Translations under genes and position numbers: made by a program
The notes under the pieces: generated by a model
Seen by the model: only the letters and a program-made list of their open reading frames with translations
Told to the model about the DNA's origin: nothing
Databases searched by the model: none
Shown here: positions 48,050-58,506 of the stretch, one piece after another
How positions within the stretch are numbered: the first letter of the stretch is position 1
Layout of the letters: each line of letters starts with the position of its first letter
NCBI GenBank assembly: GCA_029891345.1
Contig: CM056994.1
Location: forward strand, 227,656,991 to 227,720,990
Reading direction: 5' to 3'
Source: Dryococelus australis
Lineage: Eukaryota > Arthropoda > Insecta > Phasmatodea > Phasmatidae
Length of the DNA: 64,000 bases

Positions 48050-49266
48050 AGAAACCGCATATAACTCACGTGTGAATTGTATGTTGCAGAGTGGCGAAAA
48101 GAAAATTTGGGACTTGGAGTGAATCATATATGCAAAAGGCCCTCTCAGCGCTTAGAAATGAGGACATGCTTCCGCCAGTACGGCATTACGAAACCAACGC
48201 TAAAGTGCCACTTTGACTGTAAAAACGTAATTTCTAACGATAGTGCGAAAGAACTTGGACGCACTACTACCTTGTCACTTGAAATCCATAAACTACTGCT
48301 AAAACATATTTTTTAATTCGAAGAACTTTCTGAAGTCGCCATCAACGATGTACGCTAGCGAGCATACCACACAGCAGAGCACAGCCACTTCCGACGTAAC
48401 TTCAATCGGGATACTTAAATGGCAGGTAAAAAGGGAAATTACGCCTTCCGAGCTCGTCATACAGGGTTAACATTACGTGAACCAGTTGCAACATCCATGG
48501 CTCGAGCAAGAAGGTTTAATGGGGAAAATGTTAACGAATTTTTCAACATTTTAAAGAAAGTTATTGTGAAAACAAGATCGATTCTACCAGCTTATCTAAT
48601 ATGGATTAAACTGGTTTTGGTATTGTACAAAGCAAATGCCAAAAAGATTAAGCTCAGAAAGGAAAACACCAGGTGGGATCTGTCTCAAGTGGGGAAAGAG
48701 GCACAAAAACGACTATGGTGTGTTACACAAATGTGTCAAGATCATACGTTCCTCCAATATAAATATTTAAGAGAATGAGAATGGCTAACTGACTGTAAGT
48801 TGAGGCTGCGCCTAGTGGCTTAGGTGAAGTTCCAGAATCCGGCTACATAAATAGCGCACACTTCGGACAATGGATGAGATACTTCGTCGCTACTGTAAAG
48901 CCAAACGCTTACAATGTGCTTCTACTTGTAGATGGACACGCAACCCATTCCAAGAATTTGGCAATTTTACAAATAGCAAGAGAAGCCGGGGTTATAATGT
49001 TGCATACAACCCGCCGGATTCAGAAATACAGAACGTTTTCCAAACCCTTGAAATGATATTATTCACAAGTAACTGAGTTTCGGCTGCGGACCGACCCTGG
49101 GCTGTGTGTCACACAGCACCAAGTAGTCACACTATCAGCAGAAGCATATGGGAAGGCGGCAACAAATCAGCACTCTATCAAAGGATTTCGATGCCTTGGA
49201 ATCTGGCCAATTGATCCCGCTGTGTTTAAAGAATACAACTTTTCACCAGCCGAGTACCTTAACTAA
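48050..49266 (+). pseudogene. pogo/Tigger-type DDE transposase relic
   Basis: Plus-strand pieces of a pogo-like transposase in correct order. The first piece carries RKFGTWSESYMQKALSALRN, then after a frameshift QYGITKPTLKCHF and SAKELGRTTTLSLEIHKLLL, a CENP-B-type helix-turn-helix. A second piece (48419-48778) has YAFRARHTGLTLREPVATSM and ARARRFNGENVNEFFNILKK, the second DNA-binding unit. A third (48874-49056) has YVLLLVDGHATHSKNLAIL-like sequence (reading NVLLLVDGHATHSKNLAI) with the catalytic Asp of the DGH motif. A last piece (about 49135-49266) ends FRCLGIWPIDPAVFKEYNF, the conserved C-terminal 'GIWPxDxxxF'. Frameshifts and lost segments, including the final acidic residue, show it is dead. 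It begins 3 bp after the CACT-ended element. Confidence 0.85.
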
Positions 49267-49269
49267 ACA

Positions 49270-51950
49270 GAATATCCTACAACTCTCAATGAAAATACTT
49301 ACTTGAATTGTAACGGAGCAGCGGAGCGCCGCCACGATTCAGGCGATGGGCCGCGGGCGTTTCAATAATATGAACCATGTATAATCAACATAGGACATAC
49401 ATTAAGGCGAGTGGAGTAGTGAACATGGTCTTACCTCACCGAAACACCGCCAAGTGAAGATGGAGCGACCACGCGTGTTCCGATCGCCGTAGCCGAGATG
49501 GAGAATCAGCCTTCGCCAACATTATTAAGGTGACGAAGTTCCAAACAGACTAAATGTAAAACCGTGGCCATAACCAGTAAATGTTATATTGATTGCAACT
49601 AAATAATATTCAGTAACTCACGTTAAGCTCCCACCAGAGTATTAAATTAACGTAATGTAAATGTAATGCATATCATAATGTAAGTATTGTATATATAATA
49701 TATTTTAATACAGTGACTACCGAAGTCTTAAAACGTATTCTACATATGAGTTAACGTTCCCCAAATAATAACTTTGAACAGTCACTAACCAAGACTGTTA
49801 CAGAATCCATCGCTAATTCCCACTGAAGATGCCTCTCATTTGAGATGAAAACAATGCAATTCTCACTGAAAAATCAAGTGTTGCAAACTGTCCCTAAGAT
49901 TCTTCGTGTAAGATCAGTGTATCTATCGTGGATATCGAATAAATTTCACAAATTCCTCTACCCAAGAAAAGACGTAGGTTGACAAAGAGCTGCCGGGCAG
50001 TTGTTTGACAGGGAGTCTACAAAAACTATTTGGAGTTGGCGAAGGAGTTGTAACTGACACAGAAAGTTAAAGAGTTAAAAATGAAAACCGCAATATCCAA
50101 ACCAAAGACCCTCAATTATCATAGCCCAGTACCCAGAAAAGACTAACGGACCTGAAACAAAGAAACATTCTTAATCCGCGCGAAGAAACCAACGCCCATA
50201 TCATGATTTAGACCCACCATTCACTTGTTTTGCGGGTGAAGAAACTTTTGTGGAAGACATGATTTTGTGTTGTGTATGTATATTCTGGGTTTATGAGAAT
50301 TGCATGGGCCTATAATCAGAACTGAAACATATTGCTTGTGTAGCTTGCAAATAAGTGATTTTTTTTTTATTTACCAAAGGAACATAGCTGAACCTACTAC
50401 AATGATCCTATGTGTTATTACATTTTCTGTAGTTCTCTCACATTTGGTTACATAAATAATATCGTGGTACGATTTAGGACATAGATGATACGATATAGAA
50501 AACCAGTTTCTTATATCGTACCAGTTGCAGCCTGTTACAAGAATTACTTTATTTACCAATGCTAGATTTTGAAGCATAGTCCACAAAAATAAATACCTAT
50601 AAATTAAATTAGTTTTTAATCCATAAAATACTGTCTTTTATAATTTTAAGCATACAAAATATTAATAAGCCTCCTCTTGAAGTGTCTCGATTTCATCCCA
50701 CGCCATTTTTTTTATCGAATGTCACACATTAACACCGAGATTATTGTGTCTGTAGGTGACTGAAAAATGGCCCAAAAAGGTTTTTAAAAATGGGTTCTAC
50801 CTGGAAAAAGCACGAATTCTTCCTGTTCTGGGTCCATTAGTAGTAAGTTACGCCAAAATGGATAATATAACCATTATAAGATAGCAATTTCACAAATAAC
50901 TAAGCATATTCCGTAATATGTTATTCTTATCAGCTAATGCATACATTGGTCAAAATAACAGTTGCTGAAAGTCTTAGGAATTACATTATTCAGATTTGTA
51001 AGTAAAAATTTTAATAAAAATTATTTTAAAAAGTTTTTAAATACTCAAAATATTATAATTTTAGAGGAAATCACATATAAGTTTTCGTTTACATCCTTAA
51101 AACTTTTTTATTTACATTCAGCGTGATAACAGCTTTATGTTAATGTGATGAACTCAAATATTCAATTTATTTAATATTCTACAAAATGAAATTAATAAAT
51201 AATTTCTGCAGGCAAACACTGAAACTTTATCCATGCTTAAACACTCTAAATTAAAGAACGACCAAAATACCTTTGCTCAAATTATCACTGTTAGATGTTA
51301 AATAAAATAATTTGACTTATAATATTTACCGTATTATACAATAATAATTTTGTGACTTAACGCGATCTTTGCGCAGTTACTGCCGTGTTCCACTTGTTGC
51401 TTTGTGCCATGCATACCTTGCGTTTACTGAGATCGTTGACTTTTTAATTGGTTTGTGAATCACGTTAAAATATTTAGAAGAGTTTGAGAAAATGAGGTGC
51501 TGTCAGTCTTCAACGCTTAATTATGAAAAGTATTGCAAGTCACCTCTTGAAATCACGTGTGCCAGTTTTCCACTGGATGAACAGTAGGAAAAAACGTAAT
51601 AAACGCAAAGTCGCCTAGATGACGTAAACCTCTGCGAAGACGCGCTCCCTAAATTCGTTAATGTTCGTGTTCTTCCGTATATGGTTGGTTTACAAGGTAG
51701 CCTTTACATTAGTTTGAGAGAAGTGTCTCCATGCCCACCTTTGACTGTCCGCTCAACATAACGCTTGATTACGAGGCAATGGAAAATACTTCGATCTACA
51801 ACCCGACAGAAAATACGTTTTTAAACACGAAAGACAGTTTTATTATTAAAAATTAAAACTGCATTTCTTCACGCAAATGTAACACCAACCTGTGTTTTGG
51901 ACGATCTGCTGTATTTATCCTAGTTACGACAAGGACTTTTACGACTGTCA
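49270..51950. other. Intron A-B, no gene seen
   Basis: AT-rich. The tail of the pogo element may extend to about 49550, where GC content drops. Only short frames occur. Confidence 0.6.
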
Positions 51951-51954
51951 ACAT

Positions 51955-52270
51955 TTCACTCCACGACGCAACATAGCCTCCGGCCGCAGCCAGCGCCAAG
52001 GCTATACTGGCGAGCTCGCGGACGTTGCAGCTTCAAGCGGCAGCTATGCGGCGTAGTGGCGCCACTGGTGACGTGTTCACCGGTTATTAGCTCACGTGGA
52101 AGGAGGTTGGCACCAGCCAAGACTAGTATCGAATATTCTCTTGGGCCCTGATTGACCGGATTTAAAAATCTGGTATTGTGGAGTAGGAGCAACTGTCCGA
52201 ACCTAGAGTACAAAATATTGGGAGGTGGTCAGTAGCCTCAGAGATCGACTTTCCTCCTGGACTTCTCCAC
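51955..52270. other. GC-rich block, probably a repeat
   Basis: About 300 bp of GC-rich sequence with several CGGCCGCAGC/GGCGCCACTGGTGACG words. The minus frame over it (51956-52213) has no recognisable domain. The sharp change in composition against AT-rich flanks suggests an inserted short repeat. Confidence 0.4.
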
Positions 52271-53320
52271 AAGTTAAGTAACATCAGATAATTCAGATAA
52301 TGGAACTTTGACCCTTCAGGTCTGAAAACAGGCAAGATGGCGGCTATGTCCGTCCTTAAAGACAGGGCATTTTTTAATTTATTTAAAGATACAATTTCTT
52401 GGTAATTGGCTGTAAGAAAAGCTTTTAATGCTGTAAGTAATAGCCATTTTGTGATCAAACACGATTTATGGAGATTAAAAAAAAAAGGTTTTAATAACTC
52501 AGCCATTTGTGGAATAAAACTAAATAATTTTGGATTACTGTTTTAATGCTGAGATGCAGCAATGTTTTTAAAGATGTAGTCCACTTTGCTAGTAAAATAA
52601 TAGGAAGGTTAGGAAAATAAATGAGTCTGAATAAATTTTCAAGAAAGACCTATATATTGTGGAACACTCGTTTAGAAAAGTCACTTCTGAGTGAAATCTA
52701 ACATTGTGATATTAATCGAAATGTCTAAATTTTTTAAGTTGAAACCTTTTGGAGTGATGGAAACTTTCATGAGAAAGTTGGCTTTCTTTGTAAATGTATT
52801 TAGCCTGAAAGTTTAATCACATAAACGATATATATATATAACATATGTTATAATATATGTACTTATCCCATTAACTTTGAAATGTTTATAGCAGTTAAAA
52901 TATCTACTTTTCTACAATATTGTAATTTATAAAATATAAAATATGTTATGCAAGGTCACTTTGTTTGCCCAAAATAATACGAACAGGCATTAATATGCCA
53001 ATACCCCGAATTGTTGTATTTTCTCCTGAATATCATTCAAATGAATCAATTTGTATGTTATACCAAATAAATACTTAAATATCATGAGAGAATTCATGTG
53101 TTTTTTTTGCCAGAAATCCTGCACTATGTGGCTTTGTATTATACATTTGTTTTTGAAATATTTTGTTAACTTGCATTGCTGCCACGCCCTTTGAGAAGGG
53201 CGTCTCAAGTTCATAGCATTTCATCGTATTGTTGTGTTCTAATGAGTATTTTTATTTATATTGGCAATAAAAGTGCGATATGTTTAAAATTTGTAGCCCA
53301 AAATAAGAGTGGATAGTAGA
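52271..53320. other. Intron near exon A, no gene seen
   Basis: AT-rich. The minus frame ending at 52506 starts MAELLKPFFFN but has no recognised motif. Confidence 0.5.
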
Positions 53321-53326
53321 GAGATT

Positions 53327-53574
53327 TTGGCGGCTGTTAACAACGAGGTCTTGAGAGCCGATGAGGGTGATTGAGGAGAGTATGGAGCAGCGCCGGAATG
53401 AAAGGGCGTGAGACACGGGAGAACTCCTAGTAAACCCGCCGACCAACGGCATCGTCCGGCACGATCCCCACATGAAAAAATCTGGAGTAACCCGGCTAGG
53501 GATTGAACCCGGATCGCCTTGGTGAGTGGTGAGCAATCTAACCGCTTAGTTACCATACCCCCCCCCCCCCGGCC
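53327..53574 (-). mobile_element. tRNA-derived SINE, copy 3
   Basis: Minus-strand copy with box B GGGTTCAATCCC and the shared body CGTGCCGGACGATGCCGTTGG and CTCAAGACCTCGTTG. The head adjoins a poly-C run (53561-53572). It lies 154 bp downstream of the exon A donor and is the closest transposon to any exon of the P450 in this window. Confidence 0.9.
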
Positions 53575-53728
53575 CAATACGAGTTTGACGAAATACATGG
53601 TAGTTGTTTCTTTTTCGGTTCCAACCCACCGTGGAGAGATGGACGGAAAGAAATAAGTTTATTGGTTATAATTTCGACACTCACCTCGCTGAACAGAAAA
53701 GCAGTTCTTACAATACTTGTGTGCATAC

Positions 53729-53977
53729 CGAGAGTCTTGCCCATGGAGCGCTTGCGGGTGAGGTAGGTTTGGACCCGGCCCTGGCAGTCCGGGTTGTCGA
53801 ACACCTCCTTTATAGACGAGTGGTCGAGCAGCACGACGGTGGGGAAGGGTCCGATGTGCAGTCCCATCACGGTGGTGCGGTACAGGCGACCCAGCGCGGC
53901 CAGGGCTTTGTACGTGTAGCGGTAGTTAGCGAGGTAGATGAACCAACAACTGCCCCACAGTGGCAGGCGTGGTGGCC
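53729..53977 (-). CDS. Cytochrome P450 exon A (internal N-terminal exon)
   Basis: Minus-strand exon of 249 nt encoding about 83 residues of a clan-2 microsomal P450. It opens with the proline-rich hinge (GPPRLPLWGS) that follows the membrane anchor, then an A-helix/beta-1 segment with YRTTVMGLHIGPFPTVVLLD and the B-helix start (SIKEVFDNPDCQGR). The acceptor is the CAG just above 53977. The donor is GT at 53728-53727 (CTCG|GTATGC). Both ends are phase 1, and the last G joins exon B to give the continuous reading KTLG-LFFTDG, a strong check on the join. The start codon and hydrophobic anchor (about 35 residues expected) are not in this exon and I did not find them up to base 64000. A SINE lies about 150 bp beyond the donor. 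The family call CYP304/CYP305-like rests on memory of insect P450s, not on a search. Confidence 0.9.
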
Positions 53978-54525
53978 CTGTCGACACATTACCCAGTCAG
54001 TCACCAGTGTCCTCTCCACACGTCTGCAGTTACGTATTCTAGACCAAAGTTAATCTGCATACGCGCTGATTCAGGAAGAATCTGCAGTGATCGGGGATGT
54101 AATAATACAGTCCATTCACTGTTACTTCCAACTTTTCTGAAGCACTACTAAAGTTCTACTTTCAGGGTATTACTTCACCTAGGGCAAACACAGCTTAACA
54201 AAGCCTAGAAAATTACACCAAAGGACAACGCACCGAATTCGTGCGCACTGACTTGTAATAATAATTTGCATTAGCACTATTTCTTACTAGGCACTACTAA
54301 TACACAGTTTTCTCATTGTGTTTATTCATATTTATTATCAATGAATTATTAGAATATATTAATAAAGTTCATTTAAAACTTCAATTTAATGAAAATAAGA
54401 TACTTTCATGACAACAAAGTTATAAAACGGTTGCGAATAATGACATATTTAGAAAATTATTAAAATCGACACATGAGGAGATGTTTCAAAGGATTTATTC
54501 AAAAAGTGTGAAGAGGCTCATGAAT
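53978..54525. other. Intron upstream of exon A, no gene seen
   Basis: Polypyrimidine/acceptor region of exon A followed by AT-rich sequence. The short plus-strand frames here overlap exon A on the other strand or are unsupported. Confidence 0.6.
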
Positions 54526-54528
54526 AGA

Positions 54529-55260
54529 AGTAGTAAGAAAATGAGCATTGACACTCAAGGGATTGGAGATTCGGAGCCGGAGCTGGCCGGCCGCCATGCT
54601 GTTACGTTAACCATCCGCCATCTTTGACCAATGTAATATTGACCTTGACTTTGATCCCGGTAACCTCTGGCCCCATAAACCCAAAAAAATTCCAAAATAT
54701 ATCATTTAAAAGTTTAAAAAAAATTACGAATAATTTTATTAAAATTCGTTGAAAAATGCATTGCAGAAAAGTTATTAAAAATCGTCAAAAAAATTATCAC
54801 AAAAAATTTAATTACAACATTCTTTAAAAGTGTATAAAGTATCGTTAGAAAATTTATTATTTATATTTTATTTAAACATTTGTTTAAATAATTAAAAAAT
54901 ACGTATTTTTAAAAAATCATAAAAAATACTGTGGAAAATTTAATTCAGAATCCTTTAACATTATTTAATTTTTTTAAATCATTAAGTATAATATAAAAAT
55001 TATGGTCTCCCACCGACCATTTCCCCTTAAAATGTCCTTTTTTTCTCTAAATTTTTTCTAAAGATCCAGAAAAAAATACTTATGTAAAATTTATTTTAAA
55101 ACTTACATTTCCGGGGGAGTCGCATTCGCTCCACCCACCTCACCCCACCAATTAGTGGGCATGCCTCTACCAATTACTCACCTATGCACATTCCATCATA
55201 TTAGTTTTTTTGCTCGTAATTTGTTTGTGTGTTACTGGAGGTGGCCATCTTGAATTTTCA
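54529..55260. mobile_element. Left end of a third Maverick/Polinton-like copy
   Basis: Starts AGTAGTAAGAAAATGAGC. It continues with GGCCGCCATGCTGTTACGTT, matching GACGCCATGTTGTTACGTTA of the 5.1-kb element (24251-24270), then the ATTGACCTTGACTTTGA phrase, and further in TGTTACTGGAGGTGGCCATC (55230-55249). No matching right end (CTACTACT) was found up to base 64000, so the right part is missing, rearranged or outside the window. Confidence 0.6.
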
Positions 55261-55325
55261 TTTCTAATTAGTCACCTTCGATTACTCGGGTGTCTTCGGA
55301 AACCTTCGTTCCACCAGTGTTTCGC

Positions 55326-55723
55326 ATTGGCTAATTAGCGTTTAGTAGGCTAACCTCCACCATATCCGTTCCACCCGACCAATCAAATACCTCTGTTTCA
55401 ACTCCGCCAATGTTTCTCAATGGCTAATTACTCACATCCGTTCGACCCCTCCACCCACGTGACAATCTACTCGACCAATCGGCGACCCACATCAATGTTT
55501 CTCATTGGGTAATTACTGTTTAGTCAGCGAGCCTCCAACCCGCCAGTTCTTCCCATTTGCTAATTAGTCACCTCCATTCAATCAGTTAATTGTGTGTGCT
55601 CCATCCCCACCCCTGATTCTCATTGGCTAATTAGTCGGTAAGCCTCCATCCATTAGTCATATCCGTTCTACAAATTAGTCACATGCACTATATTCCCAAC
55701 AATGATTCCCATTGGCTAATTAG
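55326..55723 (+). promoter_or_regulatory. ATTGGCTAATTAG array (CCAAT-box plus TAATTA core)
   Basis: Exact or near copies of ATTGGCTAATTAG occur at 55326, 55419 (AATGGCTAATTA), 55504 (ATTGGGTAATTA), 55555 (ATTTGCTAATTAG), 55622 and 55711. ATTGG is the reverse of the NF-Y CCAAT box, and TAATTA is a homeodomain core. They are separated by pyrimidine-rich CTCC(A/G)(T/C)C-type spacers of 50-90 bp. The array ends 33 bp before a TATA box. Confidence 0.55.
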
Positions 55724-55755
55724 TTTCGTGTGCTCCACCTCCCTTAAACTCAGGC

Positions 55756-55763
55756 TTTATAAG
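55756..55763 (+). promoter_or_regulatory. Putative TATA box (TTTATAAG)
   Basis: TTTATAAG lies 33 bp after the last CCAAT/TAATTA motif and about 96 bp before the ATG at 55859, a conventional core-promoter layout. Inference from spacing only. Confidence 0.5.
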
Positions 55764-55858
55764 ATGTGTCCCCAAGGGTCTCTGGAAAAAGTTGTACCTC
55801 TCTATTTCGACAGGAGAGCCTGGTGATCATATCGTTCCGAACGTCTGTTACAGTAGCC

Positions 55859-56523
55859 ATGTCGTCAAGTGCAGAAGAAACTATCAGCAATGCAGGAGAC
55901 AATGGAAATGATAATCTTCAGTTCATCCTCATGATATTGACACGAGGAGCAACGTCGTCAATATCGTCGAGTGGAATGAACCCGCTACCGCTGGTCAACC
56001 CGCATCCATCAGTCAACTCGTACCAGCACCCGGAATAAGTGTATACTCGCCCAGCTTTGCAGAGAATCCCATCAGCTCCAACTTTGAAGATAGCAACATT
56101 GAATAAGTGTCCGTCGCCGAATTTTCTCCATTCATGTCAGAAGATGCGAGCAAGTACAGTGAACTGAATTGGGGTGACCGACACATAAGTTTTCAAGATG
56201 CTAGAGGTGTTCTGCAAAATAAATTTTGCGATGGCGCAAATCACTGGCTATGCTGCTACGATGAGTTCGAAGGCTGTTAAGTACTGAACACATTAACATG
56301 CGAATATATAAAATGTTACGTCTACAATTTATGCCTTCCAATTTATGACTCTGCTCTTCCTTGTTCGCTGGAGGAGTTGGTAAAACAAGATTGTAATATT
56401 TATGTAAGTAAGGCAAAAACGTACGAAAGTGTATTGTACGAACTGTTCCGAAAAAGTAAAAATAATTACGTGTGTAAATGGCTGGAGAAATGCGATGGAT
56501 ATAAGCACGTCATGAAAAGGTAA
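55859..56523 (+). pseudogene. Unrecognised gene after the CCAAT array, broken or spliced
   Basis: From ATG 55859 the frame starts MSSSAEETISNAGDNGNDNL and stays open to 56038. A second frame, open from about 55916 to TAA 56104, carries NVVNIVEWNEPATAGQPAS and SVYSPSFAENPISSNFED. The same frame continues after that stop to TAA 56278 (MSEDASKYSELNWGDRHISF, NHWLCCYDEFEGC) and again to TAA 56521 (80 codons, Cys- and Lys-rich, for example YVCKWLEKCDGYKHVMKR). Protein-like composition over more than 200 codons with one frame change and two in-frame stops suggests a recently decayed gene. The last codons, AAAAG|GTAAGG, form a good splice donor, so splicing is an alternative. I do not recognise the family. 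Confidence 0.45.
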
Positions 56524-56691
56524 GGATTTCCAGACTCTACCTCCAGCTGCACACCTTCTGCGTGCGAAGTGTACCTAGGCTCGAGGTCGAGACCCTCCAC
56601 CAAGTCTTCTCGCAACAGCGAAGACAAGTTTACTCCAGAGAAAATATACTCAAGTATATCTCCTCTACTGCACGGCGTAACCTACACGGTC

Positions 56692-56715
56692 ACACACACA
56701 CACACACACACACAC

Positions 56716-56776
<61 letters not shown>

Positions 56777-56777
56777 C
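56692..56777. repeat. (CA)n(TA)n microsatellite
   Basis: About 14 CA dinucleotides followed by about 28 TA dinucleotides. Confidence 0.95.
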
Positions 56778-57545
56778 ACTAACCTCACCCACACTAGCTT
56801 CCTGTCCACGGCTTCATCCGTGTGTACTACACCAAGCAGCTACTATTTTCTTTTATCGAAAATCTCTCTGAATTTTGTCTTCTGAGTATTTATAGTTGTG
56901 TTACTGGAATATTTTCACGTTCCGCCAATTATTATTTTAGTGTATAAAAGCTCAAATTTGCTGGAAAACCTAGTATGAACGAACGGCCTCAAGCATTGTT
57001 ATTGCATAAGATGTTTACATTTCTCTAGGTGATTCGCAAACTTACAGAGATGACAATTATGTTTCCAAGAAACCAATTAAATGATGCAACACAAAGATGA
57101 ATTACTGTGCAGCTGGACTGGGCACTGTATTCTAATTCACACTACATAGAAGTAAAGTGTGAAATTAAAAACCGCGGTATCAAATGTGATTTAAACACGT
57201 CAGATATAGGACCTCATAAGGAAAATAACATAGCGCGATGTATTTCACTGATCGCAAAGAGTAAGAAAACGAGCAATTTAACTATCGATCCTTTTCAGTT
57301 TTGGCACTTTTTATGCCATTCTAAGGGAAATGAAACTTATTTGATCAGTAAGAGACAGTTTCATTTCTTTGATACTTTCTCCGTTTGATAAGGTTTTTTA
57401 TCTTCGAAACATGTTCGTTTGAAGGTTACGGGCATGGAAACGATGTAATATAGCTTACATACATATAATCTAAAACACTATCGAACAATTTTCAACCACT
57501 TAGGGATTTGAGTTTATAAAATATCCTTGGGTTTCTGGGATATTA
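56778..57545. other. No gene assigned; one 93-codon frame
   Basis: A plus-strand open frame at 57107-57388 reads YSNSHYIEVKCEIKNRGIKC and DPFQFWHFLCHSKGNETYL. Its composition is protein-like, but there is no recognised domain or promoter. It lies about 600 bp after the unassigned gene at 55859 and could belong to the same former element. Confidence 0.3.
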
Positions 57546-57549
57546 GAAA

Positions 57550-58165
57550 GTTCTCAAAAACGTATTTTACCCCCTTTTGCAATCTGAAAGTTTAATTTAA
57601 AAAAAAATTAATTATTAAGTATTTATGTAAGAAATTTTCGAAGCAAAAAAAATTACGATATATTATCGTTAATGACTTATTAAGTAGTCCTCGAAGACAC
57701 ATTTTACCCCTTTTCGCTCCTTAAGAGGTTGAATTAAAAATACTTAAACTAATTTTTAGGCATTTGTACAGGTAGCCTTTCAAGGGAAAGAGCATAACGA
57801 TGTCTTATGGGGTTAATTGGCTATTTTGAAGAGTCTTCAAAACCCATTTGATCCCTTTTCACTTTCTTAGGGGTTGAATTTAAAAAAACGCCTGAAATTA
57901 ATTTTTAGATATTTTATAACCTAACTTTTGAAGCTAAGAGCACAACGATATAACACTGGGCTACTTGTCAATTGAAAAACCCTCGACAACACATTTTTGC
58001 CATTTTTACTCTCAAAGAGGTTGAACTAAAACAAATATTCTGAAATTAATTTTTAGTCATTTAGTTGCCTTTTGAAGCAAGCAGGATAACAATATCTTTA
58101 TTGCGTTAAAGCGTCGTCAAAGAATCCTCGAAAAAACACTTTTTATTCGTTTCACCCTCTTAGGA
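57550..58165. repeat. Tandem repeat, about 142-bp unit, five copies
   Basis: Units share ACCCCTTTTCNCTCNTTAGG(A/G)GTTGAATTxAAA and later ATTAATTTTTAG and GAAGCxAAGAGCATAACGAT. Matching positions are near 57567, 57703, 57849, 57991 and 58139 (spacing 136-148 bp). The copies are clearly diverged. Confidence 0.75.
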
Positions 58166-58506
58166 ATAGAACTGTGTTCTAAACATATATTAAAAATTAT
58201 ATCTGAATTCCTAAATAAATTTGTGAACAATTTGTTAGAAGTAATTAATTGTTTTCGAAAACTACGCAGAAAATCGACGTTACCGAAAATTCGTTTCTGC
58301 AAATATACTCATTTTAAAACAGTTCTATAAGAAACAAAATTTTATATCGCCAACTGCTCATATTTCGTTAAATAGCTAGATAGATACCCATCTCACATAT
58401 TGTGTATTCAGGTCGAGAAAGTTTGACAATTAGTATGCATTTCAATATCGAATATTTTAGCTCACTGTAGGGATGTTTGTTTTTTCTTGAATATCCATAT
58501 TTACTA

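Noticed and set aside
53604..54053. Plus-strand 149-codon frame over P450 exon A
   Set aside because: Opposite-strand shadow of exon A, which is strongly supported by motifs and phase.
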